Made by a program: the position numbers and the translations under genes. Below are positions 1 through 10,218 of a stretch of DNA of 64,000 nt, piece after piece. Below the pieces are notes generated by a model that saw only the letters and a list, made by a program, of their open reading frames with translations, was not told the origin of the DNA and did no database searches. How positions within the stretch are numbered: the first letter of the stretch is position 1; each line of letters opens with the position of its first letter. The stretch comes from Ciona savignyi. Its lineage: Eukaryota > Chordata > Ascidiacea > Phlebobranchia > Cionidae. The stretch is from positions 742,202 through 806,201 of the forward strand of contig CH003267.1 in NCBI GenBank assembly GCA_000149265.1. The letters are read 5' to 3'.

Positions 1-74
1 TAGTAATACGCTGACACTTCTTGACCAGCGAAACAGCAAACAAGAACAAGAACGATGAGTAGTTTGCGATCCAT
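1..74 (-). CDS. Secreted Tyr-rich peptide precursor, copy 1 (partial, cut by window edge)
   Basis: On the minus strand an ATG at 74-72 opens the same signal peptide as the other copies: MDRKLLIVLVLV, then CCFAGQEVSA, then YY, where the window ends. It is preceded on that strand by the usual 5' leader (CAATACAGTCTCCCA...TTCAAAG). Only the first 24-25 codons are visible; the donor and exon 2 lie outside. This copy points away from all the others, so the array has a head-to-head break near 300-1100. Identity to the complete copies is clear; function is unknown. Confidence 0.85.
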   Translation of the reverse strand, partial: MDRKLLIVLVLVCCFAGQEVSAYY

Positions 75-530
75 CTTTGAAGTAACTGTGGGAGACTGTA
101 TTGCCAAGTAATGTTCTTGTCAATATATACCTTAGCTTTTCCTGTCAGTCGGCTGGAAAGGCTTTGATATCTTCCGTTCAGGATAAGCTAATATTTGATT
201 GACATTTTATTATAAAGATAGAAGAGGTTTAATGTACACAATGAATGGGAAGTCTCTTCGAGGAGTTGGAAGGAAAATCATCAAGCACATTGATTGGTTT
301 TAGTAGAAAATATTTGGAAGTTTTCAGCTACTCATATTTCTAGAGAGGAAGTTTTGGAACTTATTATTGAGCTTATGATTTTTCCTTCCAACTCCTTGAA
401 GGCATTTCCTTTAGCTTGTGTCCTCTTTTACCCACAACAAACCTTTAGCTATACCAGCCTATGTGGTGCGGAAGATATCAAACAGTTCCAAATAGACCGC
501 GTCCAAACTGGAAGTGTCAATCACCATTAT
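75..530 (-). promoter_or_regulatory. 5' region of copy 1 plus the diverged opposite arm
   Basis: Reading the minus strand, 75-300 is the standard upstream arm of the peptide genes (TTATAATAAA at about 204-213, CGGAAGATATCAAAGCC, then the leader). 300-530 is the diverged, oppositely oriented arm found at the right end of every B unit (TCCAACTCCTTGAAGGCATT, GCGGAAGATATC). The two together form an imperfect palindrome. No coding sequence was recognised; the 80-codon open frame at 294-536 is a chance frame through repeat sequence. Confidence 0.6.
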
Positions 531-1080
531 TTTTAAACCATATTTTAACCGCAGCCTATTTTCTCACTGCTTTATTTATTGTAGCCAATATACTTAAAGG
601 AAAGTTCTTCCACGGCCAAGCCGAAAATTGAAATCGCTGATAAATATAAAAATGCCTTCTAACGTAGACGATTTTATGTACAGTTCGGTATATGTATTAG
701 TCGCGCAACAACTTAATCATTGCACAACCTAACCTAGTGGATATTTGGTTTCACCGATTAGCTCTAAATGTAGTCGGTCCCAAGGTGACGATTACCCGGG
801 TAATGATACTTCTGCATTAGATATGTCGAACCACCGAATCAACTGGATCGATTCTTAGTAAGAATGCAATTTAAAAACGATACTTACTACCGACAAAAAA
901 ATCATTATAGAGAATATTGTAAATGTGAATATTTTCAAATGATACAGGATGTTATGATACACTTTTTGGTAATATTAAATAATTGCTTTCGTGCCGAACA
1001 GTTTAGTGGGTTAGTGCTGGGTCTTTCTTCCGAAGGGTGCAGAGCTTAAAATGCTCGCTTGCTAGTCGTTTGATTTTTCT
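531..1080 (+). repeat. 3' half of an A unit without its gene
   Basis: This matches the sequence that follows each complete peptide gene (for example 2940-3330): AACCTAACCTAGTGGATA, the CCCGGGTAATGATACTTC block, then AAATAATTG and the SINE-like GGTCTTTCTTCCGAAGGGTG. Upstream, 560-700 matches 12,320-12,460. No gene copy is attached. No ORF of note is present. Confidence 0.7.
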
Positions 1081-1220
1081 TCCAACTCCTCGAAGAGACT
1101 TCCCATTCATTGTGTACATTAAACCTCTTCTATCTTTATAATAAAGTGTCAATCAAATATTGGCTTATACTAAACGGAAGATATCAAAGCCTTTCCAGCC
1201 GATTGACAGGAAAAGCTAAG

Positions 1221-1838
1221 GTATGTGGGGATTCAAGATATTTTATTCTTGGTTGGCGTGCTTATACCTTGCACTAAATCTGGCCCGAGTTCTCCAGCTA
1301 TTAAGAATCCTTCTCGACAGGTTTCTTTATTGCAGCTTTAAAACTGACATTAAAATACATACAGTTCAACTGATTCGTTATACATGCCAGAAGCTTCGCT
1401 TCAAGCAGGCAAATATTTTTGTCGGTATTTCAGAACGCGTTTCTGATAATCGTTTGAAAAAATATGTGGACCGCGTTGCCGCTTATGTTATGTGTGCGGG
1501 AATTATAGCCGATTGACAGGCATAGGTAATGCTGCGCATGCATTAGGGCTTATTTTAACAAAACTTAATATAATACGCAAAAAATGTTACACAAGCCGCG
1601 AAATCACTACAGTTATACACAGGGGGTCATCGGGTTACGACGGTCCCGACGTTGTTTCGAGGTTACGAACGCTCTAACCTGAGTGGATAACCCGTTTTTG
1701 CAGATGACATGGCGACCGGACATAAATTTAAAGGGAACAAATATATACTGATTGTTAGTAGCGACCCGCTTGCATATATATACACATAGGGTAGAGTCAA
1801 AATGTGGTTTAAAAATAATAGTGATTGACACTTCCAGT
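1221..1838 (+). repeat. B-unit core 1 (decayed foldback-element fragment)
   Basis: This geneless unit starts at the A/B breakpoint (GTATGTGGGGATTC) and ends with GATTGACACTTCCAGT. Its last 100 bp resemble the terminus of the 17-26 kb element (TTGACACTCTCTAGT end, with the CATATAT and GGGTCGCTA/GGGACCCTG blocks in the same order), so it is inferred to be an old copy of that element. A 97-codon frame (1223-1516) is open here; see findings. It is not called as a gene. Confidence 0.7.
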
Positions 1839-2090
1839 TTGAACGCGGTCTACTTGGAACTGTTTTGATATCTTCCGCTCAACATAGGCTGATATAGCTA
1901 AAACTTTGTTGTGGGTAAAAGAGGACACAAGCTAAAGGAAATGCCTTCAAGGAGTTGGAAGGAAAAATCATAAGCTCATTAAATTTCCAAAACTTCCTCT
2001 CTAGAAATATGAGTTGCTGAAAACTTCCAAAAAGTTTCTACTAAAACCAATCAATGTTCTTGATGATTTTCCTTCCAACTCCTCGAAGAG
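1839..2090. promoter_or_regulatory. Inverted arm pair joining B core 1 to gene copy 2
   Basis: The left arm (CCTTCAAGGAGTTGGAAGG, near 1947) and the right arm (CCTTCCAACTCCTCGAAG, near 2071) are inverted copies separated by about 100 bp. Outside them the similarity continues in diverged form: TTTTGATATCTTCCGCTC on the left against CGGAAGATATCAAAGCC on the right. The same arrangement recurs before nearly every unit. It looks like a diverged pair of back-to-back promoters or a hairpin boundary. Confidence 0.5.
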
Positions 2091-2124
2091 ACTTCCCATT
2101 CATTGTGTACATTAAACCTCTTTT

Positions 2125-2269
2125 ATCTTTATAACAAAGTGTCAATCAAATATTAGCTTATACTAAACGGAAGATATCAAAGCCTTTCCAGCCGACTGAC
2201 AGGAAAAGCTAAGGTATATATTGACAAGAACTTTACTTGGCAATACAGTCTCCCATAGTTACTTCAAAG
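2125..2269 (+). promoter_or_regulatory. Promoter and 5' leader of peptide gene copy 2
   Basis: A TATA-like TTTATAACAAA lies about 135 bp before the ATG. The leader contains AAG|GTATAT and, 35 nt later, CAATACAG|TCTCCC. These could be a very short 5' UTR intron or an outron with a trans-splice acceptor 29 nt upstream of the ATG. Ascidians are known to use spliced-leader trans-splicing; its use here is inference. Confidence 0.45.
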
Positions 2270-2621
2270 ATGGATCGCAAACTACTTATCGTTCTTGTTC
2301 TTGTTTTCTGCTTCGCTGGTCAAGAAGTGTCAGCGTATTACTACAGGCATTACAGATATTATGGTAAGTGCATTCTGGGCGATACCAACCTATGTACAAT
2401 GGAATCTACATCAAGTATATTGTGGTTTTACAACTCTCGCCAATGTATAAATATTATAGATCCTGACGAAATGTTTTCTTGTTATATAAATCATCTTTAC
2501 AGACGCCAAGAATAAAGGTATGCCAACCGTAGAGGATTTGGCTCAACTTGCACCATTGATGGAAGCCGAGGATGATGTTTTGAAACCAAAGCAAGATTTT
2601 ATCCACATTCATTACTGGTGA
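2270..2621 (+). CDS. Secreted Tyr-rich peptide precursor, copy 2 (long subtype, 70 aa)
   Basis: Exons are 2270-2363 and 2503-2621. The intron is 139 nt with a GTAAGT donor and TTTACAG acceptor, and it splits an Asp codon (G|AC). Residues 1-22 are a classical signal peptide (MDRK, a Leu/Val-rich core, predicted cleavage after VSA). The mature part begins YYYRHYRYY, then D-AKNKGMPTVEDLAQLAP, an acidic stretch (EAEDD), and ends DFIHIHYW-stop. The start is the ATG at 2270; an in-frame TTG further upstream is not used. A polyadenylation signal AATAAA is at 2760-2765. The order signal peptide, basic aromatic segment, acidic tail resembles tunicate antimicrobial-peptide precursors in general plan, but I see no sequence match to clavanins, styelins or the Ciona MAM/PAP peptides. 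Function is unknown. In this copy alone the intron also reads open in frame. Confidence 0.85.
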
Positions 2622-3400
2622 ACCGCACCACCACGCAGCAATAATTGTACCCGCATTGATTTGCCCAATACAAATTGAATACTGCTGATCAAAGCTTTGT
2701 TTTGGGTATTGAATAGGTGATAGAGTTAACGGGCAACGGAAATGTCCTCGATTAGTTAGAATAAAATATCATTCGCTGCAATATTGAGTTCTGAAACTTT
2801 ACTTTAAACGTCCAGTTATTTGTACGATAAAAGAAAACATGGGGACATAGTGTACTTGACCGTTTTTTAATCCAGTCAAGTTTTGAACCCATGATCGGTA
2901 GCCCATATATATGGGTCTCGTTTAATATATATGGGTCGCAACTTAATCATTGCACAACCTAACCTAGTGGATACTTGGTTTCACCGATTAGCTCTAAATG
3001 TAGTTGGTCATAATGTGACGATTGCCCGGGTAATGATACTTCTGCATTAGATATGTCGTTCCACCGAATGATCAACTGGATCTAATTATAGTAAGAATTC
3101 AATTTAAAAACAATACCACTGACAGACAATTCAGCATAAAGAACACTGTAACTGTAAATATTTTAAAATTATACTGGATGTTATGATACACATTTTGGTA
3201 ATATTAAATAATTGTTTTCGGGCCGAACAGTTTAGTGGGTTAGTGCTTGGTCTTTCTTCCGAAGGGTGCAGAACTAAAAAATGCTCGCTTGCTAGTCGTC
3301 TGTGCCTTGCGCAAGGCACATATCTGAAACCCATTTATTTTCGAGAAATTTAAGGGGGAAGTTTTAAAACCAATTAATGCGCTTGATGATTTTCCTTCCA
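2622..3400 (+). repeat. 3' flank of A unit (copy 2), with SINE remnant
   Basis: This holds the 3' UTR with AATAAA, a palindromic CCCATATATATGGG followed by a second ATATATATGGGT, and the AACCTAACCTAGTGG block. Near 3225-3325 is a decayed head of the tRNA-derived SINE seen elsewhere in the window (GTTAGTGCTTGGTCTTTCTT, CCGAAGGGTGCAG, CTTGCTAGTCGT), with the perfect palindrome GTGCCTTGCGCAAGGCAC. Minus-strand open frames of 60-67 codons here run through the SINE remnant and are not called. Confidence 0.65.
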
Positions 3401-3538
3401 ACTCCTCGAAGAGACTTCCCATTCATTGTGTACATTAAACCTCTTTTATCTTTATAATAAAGTGTCAATCAAATATTAGCTTATACTAAACGGAAGATAT
3501 CAAAGCCCTGTTCCAGCCGATTGATAGGAAAAGCTAAG

Positions 3539-4153
3539 GTATGTGGAGATTCAAGATATTTTATTCTTGGTTGGCGTGCTTATACCTTGCACTAAATCTG
3601 CCTTAGTTCTCCAGCTATTAAGAATCCTTCTCAAAAGGTTTCTTTATTGCAGCTTTAAAACTGACATTAAAATACATACAGTTCAACTGATTCGTTATAC
3701 ATGCCAGAAGCTTCGCTTCAAGCAGGCAAATATTTTGTCCGTATTTCAGAACGCGTTTCTGATAATCGTTTGAAAAAATATGTGGACCGCGTTGCCGATT
3801 ATGGTATGTGTGCGGGGATTATAGCAGATTGACAGGCATAGGTAATGCTGCGCAAGCATTAGTGCTTATTTTAACAAAACTTATTATAATGTGCAAAAAA
3901 TGTTACAGAAGCCGCGAAATCACTACAGTTATATACAGGGGTCCTCGGGTTACGACGATCCCGACGCTGTTTCGAGGTTACGAACGGCCTAACCTGAGTG
4001 GATAACCCGTTGTTGCAGATGACATGGCGACCGGACATAAATTTAAAGGGAACAAATATATACCGATTGTTAGTAGCGACCCGCTTGCATATATATACAC
4101 ATAGGGTAGAGTCAAAATGTGGTTTAAAAATAATAGTGATTGACACTTCCAGT
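3539..4153 (+). repeat. B-unit core 2
   Basis: Same build as core 1: GTATGTGGAGATTC at the left break and GATTGACACTTCCAGT at the right. The 97-codon frame seen in core 1 is interrupted here. No gene called. Confidence 0.7.
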
Positions 4154-4420
4154 TTGAACGCGGTCTACTTGGAACTGTTTTGATATCTTCCGCTCAACAT
4201 AGGCTGATATAGCTAAAACTTTGTTGAGGGTAAAAGAGGACACAAGCTAAAGGAAATGCCTTCAAGGAGTTGGAAGGAAAAATCATAAGCTCATTAAATT
4301 TCCAAAACTTCCTCTCTAGAAATATGAGTTGCTGAAAACTTCCAAAAATTTTCTACTAAAACCAATCAATGTTCTTGATGATTTTCCTTCCAACTCCTCG
4401 AAGAGACTTCCCATACATTG
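4154..4420. promoter_or_regulatory. Inverted arm pair between B cores 2 and 3
   Basis: TTCAAGGAGTTGGAAGGAAA at 4261 pairs with TTTCCTTCCAACTCCTCGAA near 4382. The stem is about 25 bp with one bulge and one mismatch, around a loop of about 95 bp holding the conserved GAAATATGAGTTGCTGAAAA. Diverged similarity extends outward on both sides for roughly 150 bp. Confidence 0.55.
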
Positions 4421-4532
4421 TGTACATTAAACCTCTTTTATCTTTATAATAAAGTGTCAATCAAATATTAGCTTATACTAAACGGAAGATATATATCAAA
4501 GCCTTTCCAGCCGATTGACAGGAAAAGCTAAG

Positions 4533-5186
4533 GTATGTGGAGATTCAAGATATTTTATTCTTGGTTGGCGTGCTTTAACGTTGCACTAAATCTGGCCTGC
4601 GTTATACAGCTATTAAGACTCCTTCTCAAAAGGTTTCTTTATTGCAGTTTTAAAACTGGCATTAAAATACATACAGTTCAACTGATTCGTTATACATGCC
4701 AGAAGCTTCGCTTCAAGCAGGAAAATATTTTTGTCCGTATTTCAGAACGCGTTTCTGATAATCGTTTGAAAAAATATGTGGACCGCGTTGCAGCTTATGG
4801 TGTGTGTGCGGGGATTATAGCCCATTGAGAGGCATAGGTAATGCTGCGCATGCATTAGTAGCCTACTTATTTTAACAAAACTTATTATAATGTGCAAAAA
4901 ATGTTACACAAGCCGCGAAATCACTACAGTTATAGACAGGGGGTCATCGGGTTACGACGGTCCCGACTTAGGCAATTTCGAGGTTACAAACGCTCTAACC
5001 TGAGTGGATAACCCGTTCTTATAGATGACATGGCGACCGGACATGACTGTCATCATCGAGACGCGAAAATAAAATTGAAAGGGAACAAATATTTACCGAT
5101 TGTTGGTAGCGACCTGCTTGCATATATATACACATAGGGTAGAGTCAAAATGTGGTTTAAAAATAATAGTGATTGACACTTCCAGT
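4533..5186 (+). repeat. B-unit core 3
   Basis: Geneless unit. Here the foldback-element resemblance is clearer: GATGACATGGCGACCGGACA near 5023 corresponds to the GATGTCGGGGCGACATGCCA of the 25 kb monomers. The 97-codon frame (4535-4828) is open. Ends GATTGACACTTCCAGT. Confidence 0.7.
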
Positions 5187-5476
5187 TTGAACGCGGTCTA
5201 CTTGGAACTGTTTTGATATCTTCCGCTCAACATAGGCTGGTATAGCTAAAACTTTGTTGTGGGTAAAAGAGGACACAAGCTAAAGGAAATACCTTCAAGG
5301 AGTTGGAAGAAAAAATCATTAGCTCATTAATTTTCCAATACTTCCTCTCTAGAAATATGAGTTGCTGAAAACTTCCAAAAATTTTCTACTAAAACCAATC
5401 AATGTTCTTGATGATTTTCCTTCCAACTCCTTGAAGAGACTTCCCATTCATTGTGTACATTAAACCTCTTTTATCT

Positions 5477-5617
5477 TTATAATAAAATGTCAATCAAATA
5501 TTGGCTTATCCTGAACGGAAGATGTCAAAGCCTTTCCAGCCGACTGACAGGAAAAGCTAAGGTATATATTGACAAGAACTTTACTTGGCAATACAGTCTC
5601 CCATAGTTACTTCAAAG
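5477..5617 (+). promoter_or_regulatory. Promoter and 5' leader of peptide gene copy 3
   Basis: TTTATAATAAAA lies about 140 bp upstream of the ATG, followed by CGGAAGATGTCAAAGCC, AAGCTAAG|GTATAT and CAATACAG|TCTCCC, all at the same spacing as in the other copies. Confidence 0.45.
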
Positions 5618-5964
5618 ATGGATCGCAAACTACTCATCGTTCTTGTTCTTGTTTTCTGCTTCGCTGGTCAAGAAGTGTCAGCGTATCACTACAGATATTA
5701 TGGTAAGTGCATTCTGGGCGATACCAACCTATGTACAATGGAATCTACATCAAGTATATTGTGGTTTTACTCCTCTCGCCATCATATATAATATAGATCC
5801 TGACGAAATGTTTTCTTGTTATATAAATCTTCTTTACAGACGCCAAGAATAAAGGTATGCCGACCGTAGAAGATTCGGCTCAACTTGCACCATTGATGGA
5901 AGCCAAGGATGATGTTTTGACACCAAAGCAAGATCTTTTCCACGTTCATTTGGGTCACTGGTGA
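5618..5964 (+). CDS. Secreted Tyr-rich peptide precursor, copy 3 (short subtype, 69 aa)
   Basis: Exons are 5618-5702 and 5840-5964, with a 137-nt intron (GTAAGT...TTTACAG). The signal peptide is as in copy 2. The mature start is YHYRYY, three residues shorter than the long subtype. Exon 2 reads D-AKNKGMPTVEDSAQLAP, then EAKDD (Lys where other copies have Glu), and ends DLFHVHLGHW-stop. Both exons keep their frame although each differs in length from copy 2 by a multiple of three (9 and 6 nt). This favours selection on the spliced protein. In this copy the intron does not read through in frame. Function unknown. Confidence 0.85.
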
Positions 5965-6740
5965 ATCTCACCACCACGCAGCAATAATTGTACCCGCATT
6001 GATTTGCCCAATACAAATTGAATATTGCTGATCAAAGCTTTGTTTTGGCTATTGAATAGGTGATAGAGTTAACGGGCAACGGAAATGCCCTCGATTAGTT
6101 AGAATAAAATATCATTCGCTGCAATATTTATTTCTGAAACCTTGCTTTAAACGTCCAGTTATTTGTACGATAAAAGAAAACATGGGGACATAGTGTACTT
6201 GACCGTTTTTTAATCCAGTCAAGTTTTAAACCCATGATCGGTAGCCCATATATATGGGTCGCGTTTAATATATATGGGTCGCAACTTAATCATTGCACAA
6301 CCTAACCTAGTGGATACTTGGTTTCACCGATTAGCTCTAAATGTAGTTGGTCATAATGTGACGATTGTCCGGGTAATGATACTTCTGCATTAGATATGTC
6401 GTTCCACCGAATGATCAACTGGATCTATTCATAGTAAGAATGCAATTTAAAAACAATACCACTGACAGACAATTCAGCATAGAGAACATTGTAAATGTGA
6501 ATATTTTAAAATTATACTGGATGTTATGATACACATTTTGGTAATATTAAATAATTGTTTTCGGGCCGAACAGTTTAGTGGGTTAGTGCTTGGTCTTTCT
6601 TCCGAAGGGTGCAGAACTAAAAAATGCTCGCTTGCTAGTCGTCTGTGGCCTTGCGCAAGGCACATATCTGAAACCCATTTAATTTTCGAGAAAATTTAAG
6701 GGGGAAGTTTTAAAACCAATTAATGTGCTTGATGATTTTC
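5965..6740 (+). repeat. 3' flank of A unit (copy 3)
   Basis: Colinear with 2622-3400: polyadenylation signal, CCCATATATATGGG, AACCTAACCTAGTGG block and SINE remnant near 6580-6665. No separate gene seen. Confidence 0.65.
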
Positions 6741-6881
6741 CTTCCAACTCTCGAAGAGACTTCCCATTCATTGTGTACATTAAACCTCTTTTATCTTTAT
6801 AATAAAGTGTCAATCAAATATTGGCTTATCCTGAACGGAAGATATCAAAGCCTTTCCAGGCGATTAATAGGAAAAGCTAAG

Positions 6882-7502
6882 CTATGTGGAGATTCAAGAT
6901 ATTTTATTCTTGGTTAGCGTGCTTATACCTTGCACTAAATCTGGCCTGAGTTCTCCAGCTATTAAGACTCCTTCTCGAAAGGTTTCTTTATTGCAGCTTT
7001 AAAACTGGCATTAAAATACATACAGTTCAACTGATTCGTTATACATGCCAGAAGCTTCGCTTCAAGCAGGCAAATATTTTTGTCCGTATTTCAGCACGCG
7101 TTTCTGATAATCGTTTGAAAAAATATGTGGACCGCGTTGCAGCTTATGTTATGTGTGCGGGGATTATAGCCGATTGATGGGCATAGGAAATGCTGCGCAT
7201 GCATTAGGGCTTATTTTAACAAAACTTATTATAATATGCAAAAAAATGTTACCCAGGCCGCAAAATCACTACAGTTATAGACAGGGGGTCATCGGGTTAC
7301 GACGGTCCCGACTTACGCTGTTTCGAGGTTACGAACGCTCTAACCTGAGTGGATAACCCGTTGTTGCAGATGACATGGCGACCGGACATAAATTCAAAGG
7401 GAACAAATATTTACCGATTGTTGTTAGCGACCCGCTTGCATATATATACACATAGGGTAGAGTCAAAATGTGGTTTAAAAAATAGTGATTGACACTTCCA
7501 GT
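6882..7502 (+). repeat. B-unit core 4
   Basis: Geneless unit beginning CTATGTGGAGATTC and ending GATTGACACTTCCAGT. The 97-codon frame of cores 1, 3 and 6 has a TGA after CTGGCC here. Confidence 0.7.
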
Positions 7503-7789
7503 TTGGACGCTGTCGAATTGAAACTATTTTGATAACTTCCGCTCAACATAGGCTGATATAGCTAAAACTTTGTTGCGGGTAAAAGAGGACACAAGCTAAA
7601 GGAAATGCCTTCAAGGAGTTGGAAGGAAAAATCATAAGCTCATTAAATTTCCAAAACTTCCTCTCTAGAAATATGAGTTGCTGAAAACTTCCAAACATTT
7701 TCTACTAAAACCAATCAATGTTCTTGATGATTTTCCTTCCAACTCCTCGAAGAGACTTCCCATTCATTGTGTATATTAAACCTCTTCTA

Positions 7790-7933
7790 TCTTTATAATA
7801 AAATGTCAATCAAATATTGGCTTATCCTGAACGGAAGATATCAGAGCCTTTCCAGCCGACTGACAGGAAAAGCTAAGGTATATATTGACAAGAACTTTAG
7901 TTGGCAATACAGTCTCCCATAGTTACTTCAAAG
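7790..7933 (+). promoter_or_regulatory. Promoter and 5' leader of peptide gene copy 4
   Basis: CTTTATAATAAAA lies about 140 bp upstream of the ATG. The AAGCTAAG|GTATAT and CAATACAG|TCTCCC marks are conserved. Confidence 0.45.
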
Positions 7934-8280
7934 ATGGATCGCAAACTACTCATCGTTCTTGTTCTTGTTTGCTGCTTCGCTGGTCAAGAAGTGTCAGCGT
8001 ATTACTACAGATATTATGGTAAGTGCATTCTGGGCGATACCAACCTATGTACAATGGAATCTACATCAAGTATATTGTGGTTTTACTCCTCTCGCCATCA
8101 TATATAATATAGATCCCGACGAAATGTTTTATTGGTATATAAATCTTCTTTACAGACGCCAAGAACAAAGGTATGCCGACCGTAGAAGATTCGGCTCAAC
8201 TTGCACCATTGATGGAAGCCGAGGATGATGTTTTGGCACCAAAGCAAGATCTTTTCCACCTTCATTTGGGTCACTGGTGA
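7934..8280 (+). CDS. Secreted Tyr-rich peptide precursor, copy 4 (short subtype, 69 aa)
   Basis: Exons are 7934-8018 and 8156-8280, with a 137-nt intron (GTAAGT...TTTACAG). The signal core carries VCCF instead of VFCF. The mature part starts YYYRYY, continues D-AKNKGMPTVEDSAQLAP, EAEDD, VLAPKQ, and ends DLFHLHLGHW-stop (Leu where copies 3 and 6 have Val). All landmarks (VSA cleavage site, acidic linker, HxH, C-terminal Trp) are kept. Function unknown. Confidence 0.85.
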
Positions 8281-9060
8281 ATCTCACCACCACGCAGCAA
8301 TAATTGTACCCGCATTGATTTGCCCAATACAAATTGAATATTGCTGATCAAAGCTTTGTTTTGGGTATTGAATAGGTGATAGAGTTAACGGGCAACGGAA
8401 ATGCCCTGGATTAGTTAGAATAAAATATCATTCGCTGCAATATTGAGTTCTGAAACCTTGCTTTAAACGTCCAGTTATTTGTACGATAAAAAAAAACATG
8501 GGGACATAGTGTACTTGACCGTTTTTTAATCCAGTCAAGTTTTGAACCCATGATCGGTAGCCCATATATATGGGTCTCGTTTAATATATATGGGTCGCAA
8601 CTTAATCATTGCACAATCTAACCTAGTGGATACTTGGTTTCACCGATTAGCTCTAAATGTAGTTGGCCATAATGTGACGATTGCCCGGGTAATGATACTT
8701 CTGCATTAGATATGTCGTTCCACCGAATGATCAACTGGGTCTATTCATAGTAAGAATGCAATTTAAAATCAATACCACTGACAGACAATTCAGCATAAAG
8801 AACATTGTAAATGTGAATATTTTAAAATTATACTGGATGTTATGATACACATTTTGGTAATATTAAATAATTGTTTTCGGGCCGAACAGTTTAGTGGGTT
8901 AGTGCTGGGTCTTTCTTTCGAAGGGTGCAGAACTAAAAAATGCTCGCTTGCTAGTCGTCTGTGCCTTGCGCAAGGCACATATCTGAAACCCATTTATTTT
9001 CGAGAAATTTAAGGGGGAAGTTTTAAAACCAATTAATGCGCTTGATGATTTTCCTTCCAA
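8281..9060 (+). repeat. 3' flank of A unit (copy 4)
   Basis: Colinear with the other A-unit 3' flanks, with the SINE remnant and GTGCCTTGCGCAAGGCAC palindrome near 8960-8978. Confidence 0.65.
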
Positions 9061-9195
9061 CTCCTCGAAGAGACTTCCCATTCATTGTGTACATTAAACC
9101 TCTTTTATCTTTATAATAAAGTGTCAATCAAATATTAGCTTATACTAAACGGAAGATATCAAAGCCTTTCCAGCCGATTGATAGGAAAAGCTAAG

Positions 9196-9844
9196 GCATG
9201 TGGAGATTGAAGATATTTGGTTCTTGGTTGGCGTGCTTATACCTTGCACTAAATCTGGCCTGAGTTCTCCAGCTATTAAGACTCATTCTCGAAAGGTTTC
9301 TTTATTGCAGCTTTAAAACTGGCATTAAAATACATACAGCTCAATTGATTCGTTATACATGCCAGAAGCCTCGCTTCAAGCAGGCAAATATTTTTGTCCG
9401 TATTTCAGAACGCGTTTCTGATAATCGCTTGAAAAAATATTTGGACCGCGTTGCAGCTTATGGTATGTGTGCGGGGATTATAGCCGATTGACAGGCATAG
9501 GTAATGCTGCGCATGCATTAGGGCTTATTTTAACAAAACTTATTATAATGTGCAAAAAATGTTACACAAGCCGCGATATCACTACAGTTATAGATAGGGG
9601 GTCATTGGGTTACGACGGTCCCGACTTACGCTATTTCGAGGTTACGAACGCTCTAACCTGAGTGAATAACCCGTTGTTGCAGATGACATGGCGACCGGAC
9701 ATGCCTGTCACCATCGAGACGCGAAAACAAAATTGAAAGGGAACAAATATATGCCGATTGTTGGTAGCGACCTGCTTGCATATATATACACATAGGGTAG
9801 AGTCAAAATGTGGTTTAAAAATATTAGTGATTGACACTTCCAGT
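9196..9844 (+). repeat. B-unit core 5
   Basis: Geneless unit, GCATGTGGAGATTG to TTGACACTTCCAGT. It keeps the foldback-like GACATGCCTGTCACCATCGA near 9699. The 97-codon frame is interrupted. Confidence 0.7.
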
Positions 9845-10218
9845 TTGAACGCGGTATACTTGGAACTGTTTTGATATCTTCCGCTCAACATAGGCTGGTA
9901 TAGCTAAAAGTTTGTTGTGGGTAAAAGAGAACACAGCTACTGGAAGTACCTTCAAGGAGTTGGAAGAAAAAATCATAAGCTCATTAATTTTCCAATACTT
10001 CCTCTCTAGAAATATGAGTTGCTGAAAACTTCCACAAATTTTCTACTAAAACCAATCAATGTTCTTGATGATTTTCCTTCCAACTCCTCGAAGAGATTTC
10101 CCATTCATTGTGTACATTAAACCTCTTTTATCTTTATAATAAAGTGTCAATCAAATATTAGCTTATACTAAACGGAAGATATCAAAGCCTTTCCAGCCGA
10201 TTGATAGGAAAAGCTAAG

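Noticed and set aside
294-536. 80-codon frame in the inverted arm
   Set aside because: It starts at a non-ATG codon and lies entirely in promoter-arm repeat; the same sequence is closed in other arms.
3131-3422. Repeated minus-strand frames of 60-96 codons after each peptide gene (also near 6,500, 8,800, 13,900 and 16,450)
   Set aside because: They run through the decayed SINE head in the A-unit 3' flank and change frame between copies at an A-run. They have no start context or domain, and are kept only because the units are recent duplicates.
3871-4146. Minus-strand frame of 72-91 codons in B cores (also 1,613-1,831 and 11,857-12,075)
   Set aside because: It reads through the decayed foldback terminus, its length varies between copies, and it has no protein features.
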